Shown: piece by piece, positions 1 to 10,200 of the stretch
How the letters are laid out: each line of letters starts with the position of its first letter
How positions within the stretch are numbered: position 1 is the first letter of the stretch
The notes under the pieces: model-generated
The model's database searches: none
The model's input: only the letters and a program-made list of their open reading frames with translations
Told to the model about the DNA's origin: nothing
Position numbers and translations under genes: made by a program
Assembly (NCBI GenBank): GCA_029204225.1
Contig: CM055104.1
Location: 51,115,457 to 51,179,456 of the forward strand
Source: Diphasiastrum complanatum
Taxonomy: Eukaryota; Streptophyta; Lycopodiopsida; Lycopodiales; Lycopodiaceae
Direction of reading: 5' to 3'
Length of the DNA: 64,000 nt

Positions 1-940
1 CATATTCTCTTTCTATCACTTTACTTTCTAGCTCTTCTAACTATAAGAAACCTTCATACTACTGTTCTGTTATGTTAAGAGCTTCAAAATTGCACTTCGA
101 ACATAATATGCACACCTGTGCCAGTTAAACATAGAAGACTATTGCCCTGGCCACCTCATCGAGAAAACTGTAGTTAATAGTTAATTTTAACTTCGAGATA
201 CAAACTCCACTTCAGCCAGTAGTTTCATAAGAATCTAGCTACCAAAAAGGCCACAGTTGAGGTAAAACAATTTTAGTGCACGAGTTGGACTGAAGTCATG
301 AAAAAAGACCTCACAAGAATATTGCGCTTCTGAGTTACCATGAACACCAAACACCAACAGTTCATTTGACTTGAACATGCAACAAGAATATGATTGTATG
401 TGTCCATAGAAAAAGAATCAACCATCTGAAATAGTTCAAGATTTCAAAAGACTTATAGCAAAGAACAACTACTATCATACATAAAAATGTTTACATGAAT
501 TCAATAGGAATCCACTCATTCTCTCATGTATACCTTTCCTATAGCTGAACCAGACCTGATCATACCCTGTGCTGGCACTTACGGATAAGCCGCAATCTAC
601 TATTATTCAATTAGTACAATAATGGTCTTAAACAACTTGGAATAGATTTGTGAGTATCTGGGTCAAGCTTCAACTTGTAATTGTGCAACCTTTCTCATGA
701 GCAAGCTTGCAATCAGCTGAAAAGGCTAGCATTGGAATTAACCTTGTCTGATTACACAAGTGAAACTTTCAACAGTTTCTGAAAGGCATAATAAGCTGCA
801 GCAAAAGGTACTATTAACTCCTCGCTAGCTTTATCAAGGATACAAGAGGATGATAATGGAAGGCATGGCATTGCAAGCCTTCTGGAAAAAATAAAAACTT
901 ACTATTGCATTACTTTTGAGAAATATACAAGTCTTATTCC
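1..940 (-). other. 3' flank / likely 3' UTR of the CTL gene
   Basis: This AT-rich stretch downstream of the CTL stop codon has no convincing reading frame and no recognisable repeat. The proximal part is expected to be 3' UTR; no cleavage site could be assigned with certainty. Confidence 0.4.
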
Positions 941-1201
941 TTAGATTGATGGCTGACGAATGGCAAGGGAAGCGTTGTAGTTCGGAGACAATGGCAGAAG
1001 GACGTAAACATCATGGACTTGTGATTTTGAGACTGTGCCTTGATCTTTGTCCATGGAATAGCAGATATAGACCGTGTCAATAACTGCATTCAAAACACCA
1101 ATCAAGAGCACCAAAACAAAAAGTACCAATACCCATGCGATCAAGGACACTGTATATGACTGTGTGCCAATGTTTGCAAATGCATGCAACAGTGCAAATA
1201 C
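941..1201 (-). CDS. CTL gene exon 3 (C-terminus)
   Basis: The acceptor TTGCAG ends at 1202; the first codon is GTA and the stop TAA is at 943-941. The exon codes for 86 residues: a last strongly hydrophobic segment, then VIDTVYICYSMDKDQG and a polar cytoplasmic tail. The family signature VIDTVYICY is complete. The short intron 2 (1202-1360) has normal GT-AG borders. Confidence 0.87.
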   Translation of the reverse strand, partial: VFALLHAFANIGTQSYTVSLIAWVLVLFVLVLLIGVLNAVIDTVYICYSMDKDQGTVSKSQVHDVYVLLPLSPNYNASLAIRQPSI

Positions 1202-4200
1202 CTGCAAGTGTCAGTTCCACAATTAGCATACATATATCTCATGCATCTTAACCTTCAACCCCTCAAAAGAGACCTTAAGGGTCCCAAAATACATGAACCA
1301 TCATGCAGCGTTGTAGTAATGTATGAAAACTGGAAGGTAGACTAGAAGCTGTAAACTTACCACAACTGCATATACAGCAGACACAACAAATACGATGGCA
1401 CTCAGTAATCGAGAAGAAATGATCTCCACAACAACAGGAGATAAGAGGTTACGCCTCAACAGATTGTAGGTCATAACAGCTGAGGCACAGTAACCTTCAC
1501 CAGTGATCGATGCGAAGTTCAGAGTAAACTTGGTCAAAAACTCGATGCCCTGCAGTACACACTCTAAACAGCAACGAAGTAGACCAATAACAACACCTTG
1601 CTGCATTCTATTATTCTGGACACTATCAACAGCCCATCGTATCAAGCGGACAAAAGCGAATACCAGGCCTGATAAACAACATGTACCAAAGGAAGACCCA
1701 AAAGCATGCCTGCATAAAGAGAAATTTGATGTCACTTTGATTACTTTAAGCCATTTGGCATTATCATTCAATTTACTCTCCTCTGTTTGTACATTATGGG
1801 TTTTGCCATCCTTCATTAATAAAAGCAGGATTCTCTCTCAAAACTGTTTCCTATTGAAATCTCTCCAATAAAATGATGCTCAGCACATTTGACAACACAT
1901 AATCCCTAAAAGCACAAGGAATCGGCCTCAGGAATCAACACATTTGCTAAAAAGACAGTAGTTCTACTGCCACTAAGAAAATGGTTAGCTTTTTAAGACA
2001 TGAGCCCAAGCCTGAACTTTCTGCATAATTTTGAAATCTGGAAGTAGCTAAGTTGCAACACTTTAGCTTCAGATGTCAGGGGAAATGGTTTGACTAGTTG
2101 AAGAAGTCTCGCGTCTCTATTAAGTTTTAAGAAATTGAAGGACACTAGTAAATAGAATGTAAGAGGTGATTGTCTGTTGGAGAGGTCTCGCTTCATGTCT
2201 CCAATGACTTTTACAAGATTGAGGAAAGCTAGTACTTTTTCATTTCGTAAATGAGCAGGTTGATTGAGAGCATCCACTATGTATGATTAAATCATGTGCA
2301 CTTCTCAATTGGGTAATTCCCTACTGAAATGAGTGATAGAGGAGGGTACTTCCTCAGAAAGCCTCTTCGTAATTATGATGGTGGCTGGAAATTCTTCTAA
2401 TAGAAAAGGGTCTCTTGGTAGATCATGAAGTATCACTCGTCCACACTTGGTTCACTCTGACTTTTGCAATTGGTAATATCTAAGCTTATATCTCCAAAAG
2501 GGTTCATATACCTGTAGAAGAAAATATAGCAAGCTTCCAAAAACATGTCATTGACCTAACCAATCTCAGCATGTTATGGAGTGAATCATGGACATAACAA
2601 CCTACACCTCCATAGCCCCTGGATTTTTCTCCTTTTATAATCCATCCGGTGTTGAAATGGCAGCCTTTGATCTTTGGTGGCTTGCATCTTTCATGTTCCA
2701 ATGTTTCCAAAAGTAAAATATGTCTTACTTGTTTGGTAAAGTCTGATTCCCTTATTCCCATGGAAAGCCATTACAACTCCAAAGGGTTCATCTATGGCTT
2801 AGTACAATTTCTGTACCCATAGGTCACGTTGCCGTTTGTGTGTGTGTGTGTGTGTGTGTTTGGCAGGGGAACTCCAATTTCTACTCTGGCTGGAGGTCCT
2901 TAAACAAAAACAAAAATGGGCCTTGTTGAGGAAAAGCCCTTGCGTGGAGCCCTCTTAATGGTGCTTTTCATTAAACTCTCAGCTTGTAACCTGGCAAGTC
3001 CGTGGCCTAGGTTTGACTCCAACTCACTATGCTAATTGCTAAGGTTTGTGGTCTGGACTTAGTTTCAAGAAATCCAACACTACTTAATCTCTACTAATTA
3101 TTGTGGCAGTCACAACAGAGACTCTCCTCTTATTCGTTGCATGGTATATATATACCTACTATATGCATACAACCCACGGTTCCCAGAACCGTGGGTCCTG
3201 GGAACCGTGGAAGCCTGAAGGAACCGTACCACGGTTCATGAACCATGGTACGGTTCATCTAATTGATTAATTAATTAATTAATTTCTTTTTCCCCCCAAA
3301 TCCTCTCCCAACTCGTTTTTGGTCCTCATTTCACATATTTTCTGGTAGAGATTGAGAGAGAGGGCGCTTTGGATCTTCGGCCATTGCTGCTCAGATTGAT
3401 GAGAGAGAATAGGGCAGGGTAGAGAGAGACTGTAGCGGCCTCTGTAGAGAGATAAAATCAGGGTTTAGTTGTAGGTGTACTTTTTTTGGTCAAAATGCAG
3501 GTTTTTTAGCATTTTCTCATGTAAATAGGTCTGTTTTTAAGGTTTAGGGATTTCGGATCATAGAGAGAGATTGGGACAGTCTAGAGAGAGACTGTACCAG
3601 CCTATCTAGAGAGAGCAGGTTAGGGTTTTCATTTCACTTTAGTTTTTAGAGCAAAAAGGCAGGTTTTTTGCATTATGGAGGGCCTTTTATGGAGGTTTAG
3701 AGGTTTAGCTTGATAGGGTTCAGGGTTGGCATCCCCAGGTTCATTGCATTGCATGGGAGCACATATCCACTTATCCAGGACCGGCTTTCTTTGACCGAAC
3801 GTTTGTCTTTTCTTGCACTTCTTCCGTACTTCACTTTTCCTGTTTCCTATACCGTCTCACACCATGCCTGCTGAAGATATGCTTGAGCTATGGGGTGAGG
3901 TAGACCAAGACCCCGAGTTCGTTAGGTCTGACATTCGGTCTGGGACACGTCAATTGACCTGTAGGTTTTGTCATGCTCGTTTTGTCAGCACTCTCACTAG
4001 GCTGAAAGGCCATCTCCTTGGTGCTATCAAGGATAATGGCAAACGCTTAGGCTCCCTCCCTTGCCCACACATGCCTGCTCAAGAGCGTTGTAGGCTCATT
4101 GACATATACGGAGCACAATTGACGCAGGCCGGGATGTCACTAGATCCTAATGTATATGCAGTAGTGTCATCCACCCCACGGGATCCACTAGTCCTCGTCC

Positions 4201-7200
4201 ACCACCACCACGTCCTCCTCAACCTCCTGTTCCTACTCCTCCCCCGTAGCCTGATGCACATCTACCACTTGTTCCTCAGCCCACTATACCACATCCTAAC
4301 GCACCACCATAGCCCACTACACCACGTCCCGCCCCTCCTTCTGCTGCATCTATTCCAATGGGTGCATTTCCACAGCGTTCTCCTGCAATAACTCAGATGA
4401 CTCGCCCAACGCAGACATTCTAATTTCTTCGCTCTGAGTCGGCACCAGATGGTCTCTCACATGACACCCAGGATATACCATCCACTTTCCCCACACATCA
4501 GGATGATTTAGACTCTGATGATGAGGATGGTGATGATAGACAGCATGGTGAGGCTGGTTCTTCTGGAGCTTCTTCACCACCATCTCAGCAGCCCCAGCAT
4601 CCCCCGCAGCCGCAACATCCCCTGTGCCACAGCATCCCCCTCAGCCACATCATCCCCCTCAGCCACCTCAGGCCCCCCTGCCTCGACCCCCCACCCCTGC
4701 CACTAACATACCTCCTCCTCATCCTCGTAGGGGTGCTTACCGCACTAGGGCATCCTCCAGTAGATCGTCTCTTACCTCCCAATATAGACAGCAGTCCACA
4801 GGGGAGTCTTTCCAGCCCCATCCTGAGGTAGAGGCCCAGCAGGCTTTGGCAAACATGATCTATGAGCTGAAGCTGCCATTTGCCATTGCTGACACGGAGC
4901 CCTTCAAGAGGGCTATAGCTGCAGTTGTTGTTGCAAGTCCACGCTTCAAGCCACCCATGGCTAAGGTTGTCCGTACCACCCACCTTACATCCAGGGTAGA
5001 GGAGCTCACCACACACATGATGCCTCTTAGAAAGGCCTGGGAGAGTTATGAGTGGGGTGCTCGATCATGTCTGATGGCTAGAGTGACACCCGCCGTCGGC
5101 CAATGATCAACATACTGGTGTCTTGTTGCATGGGCACTATGTTTTATCGGGCCATTGATGCTAGTAGAGGTGGGATGGTCATTGACGGACAGTTTATGTT
5201 CGATATCATCAGTGAGGTTATAGAGGAGGTTGGCCCTGCCAACATAGTGCAGGTTGTCACCGACAACGCAAGTAATTGCATGCACATGTCTCACTTGCTA
5301 CAGCAGCAGTGTATGGACCCCCTGTGCTGCACATAGCATTGATCTTATACTGGGGGATATTGGCAGCTTGCCCTAGGTCCGCACGATAGCTGATATGGCC
5401 CTTGCCGTGGTGACATTTATCATCTAGAAGAGGCGTGCCCTTGCCCTATTCCGCACCTTCAGTTCACTTGATCTAAAGAAACCAGTTCCCACACGTTTTG
5501 CATTCGACCTAGTTGTCATGCATAGGCTTATTAGAGTCAGACATCAGCTCAGACACATGGCCACTAGTGCTGCATTTAGGGAGCTACCTTTCTCTAGTAG
5601 GCCTGATGGTTTGAGATTTTTGAGGATTGTATTTAATGATGATTTTTGGCGTCAAGCTAAGAGCATTACATCTGTGATGAGTCGTTCTATCATGTTCTAC
5701 GGTGTGAGGGCAGCACTATGGGCCTTATCTACGAGTTCTTGGACAGAATTTTGGACAGCTTTTTTCTCCAAGGACAGGTATGGTACTTGATGGTCATTTC
5801 AGTCATTTGTTGTTTTGGAATCTGTCTAGTGTAATTGAAATAAGTTTGATGTCATCTTCGCATCTTCGGATTTATTTGTTGACATGTCATTAACTATGTG
5901 AAACAGGATGGTGGTGTTGCAGGACATCTGGGAGCGCAGGTGGAATTGGTTCCATAGGCCGATTCACACTATTGCCCACCTGTTGCACCCCATGTGGCTA
6001 TTTGAGCGGCAGACATCAGAGATGGAGCTAGTTTGGATTGGTTGAGATACTTGGATGGAGCCGCCAGACACTTCACTGACATAGATGCTGTTGAGACACG
6101 GTACATTGCCTTCAAGAGGCAGGTTGGTGTGTTTGGCCATCATGTGGGAGAAAGCGGTGACTTGGTGGAGCCTCTATGGTTCTGCATGCCAAGCTCTACA
6201 AAAGCTGGCCTTGCGAGTGCTATCACAGGTATTTCTTTACCCACCAAATTATATGGGAGTAAAGATGGGTGTTAAATGGATAAAATCAACTAATGCGCTG
6301 TTTTGAATTTTATGATTGTCAATAGGATTGTTCCTCCAGTGTTGCAAGCACAACTCGAGCACATTTTCATTGATTCACACGAAAAGGCAGTCGCCTTTCT
6401 ATTGCACAGATGGCACGGCTGGTTTTTTGCAACACCAATGCAAGGTTCGGTGACAGACTTGCATCTATTGTGGACCCTCTAAAGGTGTTGCCCTCGGAAA
6501 GTTTACTAGGCGTTGATGATCCCATTGATTCCACCAGACCCATGCCGAGGGCTGATGTTGTGGATGACATTGCGGCAGAGACAAAGAGAGAGAGAGAGAT
6601 GATGCGGGTTAGACGGTTGTTGATGGACAGAGTGGGTCATGATCAGGATACAGGTGCTGGCCAAGGGACAGGTATGGGCATGGGTGCTGATTAGTAGGAT
6701 GAGGAAGAGGATGATGATGATTTGGGTATTCCTGCTCCCGGCCAGCCTGCAGTACAACCGTATTCAACACTCCGCCTACACTTAGGGTGCCTGCATCTCG
6801 TGCCACACCCATTCATGCATCAACGGTACCTCCTACTACATCTGCTTCCACAGCACCAGCTCGGAGGCGTCCTGGAAGGCCTCCAGGATCTGGCAGGGGG
6901 TCTTCCCAGAGAGGCAGAGGTTTTAGTCAGACATTGGCACGTAGACAGAGAGGGAGGCCGCATGGCTCTGGCAGAGGTGCATCTTGCATCACTTTGTCAG
7001 GGACACAGATTGAGGGAGAGGTATTACATGACTTCAGTCAGGCTGTGACAGAGGAGGATGAGTCAGATGATTTTGATGATCTGGATGCCACACAGGCATC
7101 TTGAGGACATGTTGTAGATGTTGTCATTTATGTTCCATTCATATTGTTTTTTTTTTGAGGTCAGACCCCAACCATATGTGGCGGGCTCTATATGATGAGA

Positions 7201-10200
7201 TTATATACAGAGCATCTCACTTGTTCTCCAGATAGATGGCTAATTGATGTGTACACTGAGTGACTGATGAAATAGTTTACTACGATAGCCTCTCCCTCTC
7301 TCTGTCTCCCTCTCTCTCTTAACAATTCGGGTATTTTTTTGGCTTTTTTTGGGCTGTTTCTGGGGGTGGGTACTTAAAAAAAAAGCCATTAATTAATTAG
7401 TTGAATAAATGCTATGGTCCTTTTCAAAAAAAAATCTAAAATCCCTAAGCAAATGTGCATTTTTTTGGCATTCTTTTTGAGCTATTTTTTGGGGGTGGGA
7501 AACTAAAAAATAATTGATTTATTTATTGTACGGTTCACCACGGATCCAGCCAAAAATTTTGTGAACCGTACGTGTTATGGCCCTAATGGGAGTTTGTACC
7601 ATTAGGGGGCTGTCTCAGACGTAGGGGCCAGGCCTAACTCAGATAATAGCTAAGTAGGACCATGGGCTATGCCTGCATGCGGTATAGGCATGTGTGTGGC
7701 ATCCTAGTATGGGATAGGATGTACATGCATTGTGTCTATGTATGGGTCTTTGCTATTATGAGTTAGGGGTACCTACATGCAGTGGACATGCATGGGAGTT
7801 AGGCATGAGTTGATAGCACGCTTACATGTGGATCCGGTGCATGGGCAGACAGGGTGGGTGCTACTCTCTATATATACTCTCACTTGTGTCCATAGGGATC
7901 ATTGAGAGTCTGCGGCCATTATGCCGTCGGATTGGTAAGCGCTTACTATCATTGAGATTTGCCATTATCCCTAGTGCTCGGGGGCTAGATCGGACGGTCT
8001 AGGTTTGGTTGGGTCGGTTTCGTCCACTGCACTCCCTTAATGTGTTCTTGGCACTCAATCCTAATTGGAGGTCTTGGGGGACGTTTTAGTACGGTTCTCA
8101 GAACCGTGGTGAACCATCCATGGTTCATAAATTGTATGATTATATGATATGTATATTATGTACACAGTATTTATAAAATACTCTTTCTTTTGCCTAAGAA
8201 AAAAAAATAGGTTTTAAAAAAACATTCCAACTATTAAAAACAATCAGAACAAAAACAATTAGGACAATACTATTTGACAGTCCCTGTAGTGTTTAGAAAA
8301 ATTTAAAAGGACTACCATCAAATCCCCCATAATTTTTTTGCAATTTGAAGACCATACTGCCCAAAAAAAAAAAAAAAAACAGAAGTGTTCCAAGTCAAAA
8401 ACCCGGAACGCATTTCGAAACAGGCAGTGCATCTTTGATATATCTTATCAGAGGGTCCTATATAAGATGTCATGTCAAGGCCCCATGTCACTATTGTTAA
8501 AATGATTAAAAAGGGCCCCAAGTTATTTAACTTTCAGTTATGAGTCAAACTAGAGGAGTTTGAGGGGCCACTACATACACAGGAGCTTGAGATATTCCTA
8601 GTCTAAAGACCATTGAGATCCTAACTTGACATAGATCCAAAGAAGTAGAGAACAATAGGGAACCGACATGTGATTAACCAACCCAACCATAGAGCATAGA
8701 CATTGTCGATACACTCCCCCACAAGTGGGAGTTATCCCACAACAAAATCCAAGGTCTCTCACCAAGTTTACCAAGTTCAAGATAAGGAGATATTGTGATC
8801 AACAATATGCTATCATAAATGTATCTCATATGTTAGAGATACCATAGACTTCATCCAAGTATTGTAACTCCAAATAATAGAATGATCACCATTCACAAGT
8901 AGCCCACTGAGTTAACAAATGATTATTGCTAACAATCGGTAAACAAATGATAATCACAAGATTTGATTGAAAAGCTACCAAATAGCCATTACTCAGCCAA
9001 GTAAACCTACGAGTTCAATAAGACAGCACAGAAGGTTTAAAAAGCACTAAAACAATGACCCAACTTAGTTTAATACAATCTAGTTACAGAGTTGGATCTT
9101 ATGCAGGCGCAAACTTGGATAAATGATACGGCCATCAAGCAATTACAGCTAAGTAAATCAATGCTACGGTCCATATCTCTCCATGTTGTTAATGGGTGGC
9201 TCCTCCAAAACATGTTGGCATAATATTAGAAGGCCAGGTTCTACCTCAACAATAGAAGGGTCCTCTAGCACCACAGGAGAAATAGGTGTAACAGGTGTCA
9301 ATTTTGCAGCACTTCACATGTATGTTGCACAATAAGCCCTTAGGAGGCTCTCAGCAAACTGTTTAACTAGCATTCGGTTGGTTTCACGTTTGCATGCTAT
9401 ACTTGAAGATGCACTCGATACTTTGCATGTGAACATGAGACGAGATGCAAATGGTGATCTAGTTGTAGTCATAACAGGTGAAGATGTTGGAACCACAATA
9501 GCATACTGTGGAGGATCTGGTGATACTGACGTGTAAGGCAAGACAGGCATATGTTAGTGCATGCTACAACGTAGCAGCTAGAGACATGGCCTTCAAAATC
9601 AAACAAGGTTGGAAAAAAGCCACATCACTCTTGTGTGACCTTTACAATCCTGCTACAAAATGTGATATGATCTCATCAATGAGAAGATCCAGAAACAAAT
9701 GGGAAAGCTTTGTAAACCAATCACTACACTCAGATGAGGCTCTCGTCGGTTGAATGCCATAGAAAGTTTGACGCGCTTGGGGAACAAAGATAGATGTCCT
9801 GTTGAGAGGCCTTCCAATCAGTCAAGCAAGGTTGCCAGGGGTCCAGTTTATATGTCCTCCACCAAGTGAAAGTTCTCCCTCTAGGTGTATAGCTGCTAAC
9901 TGAAATTTATGCACATCACTTTTAGGAAATATTTAAGTATTTCTCTAACTTGGCCAACGCGTTTTATACTTCATTGCCACCTGATGCACCAGAATATAAA
10001 ACAAATTGAACTTTATCCTTAAATATGGACAAGTGACATTTCGTGATCATGAAGACATACAGTTTAATAGACATGAGCAGAACGTATAGTAGAGAAAAAA
10101 ACCCATATCAGTAAGTTTGGATGATCACTCCAGGGAAGATACCATAGTAAAAATCTTTTGCTATGTCAGATGCCATCCAGTCCTCCATAGATGTGGCTAA

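Larger units (their letters stand above)
3864..7104 (+). pseudogene. hAT transposase pseudogene (BED finger, DUF659, RNase-H-like, dimerisation region)
   Basis: Order of parts: BED-type zinc finger (3864-4180, CRFC, then KGHLLG and a later Cys); a long Pro/His-rich linker (about 4190-4780); DUF659 (about 4800-5340, with SDG-stop-SD and VVTDNAS); a His/Asp region continuing to about 5790; a probable intron 5778-5906 (GT-AG); a second probable intron starting near 6230; and a C-terminal dimerisation region (about 6330-6694, LVFCNTNARF). Breaks: a TAG in place of the Trp of SDGW at about 5080, further in-frame stops near 5335-5440, and several frame changes. The protein would normally cut and rejoin element ends in the nucleus. 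Confidence 0.82.
3166..8138 (+). mobile_element. hAT-superfamily DNA transposon (BED/DUF659 type), left copy
   Basis: Termini are CATACAA (3166) and TTGTATG (ending 8138), short inverted repeats. They are flanked by ACTATATG (3158-3165) and ATTATATG (8139-8146), an 8-bp target duplication with one C/T difference. An 8-bp duplication and a BED zinc finger plus DUF659/RNase-H-like transposase are hAT hallmarks. Inside both ends are many ACGGTTC/GAACCGT words and TTAATTAA-rich stretches. Without the nested 516-bp insertion and its duplication the element is about 4.45 kb. It lies in CTL intron 1, antisense to that gene. The transposase frame is broken many times, so the copy cannot encode its own enzyme. 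Confidence 0.85.

Noticed and set aside
8350-8390. Poly(A) tract as end of a LINE or SINE
   Set aside because: No flanking target duplication and no LINE coding or tRNA-like sequence upstream.
9180-9760. Protein-like frames on both strands in CTL intron 1
   Set aside because: No recognisable family, no splice or start context, and overlapping opposite frames; described only as unassigned.
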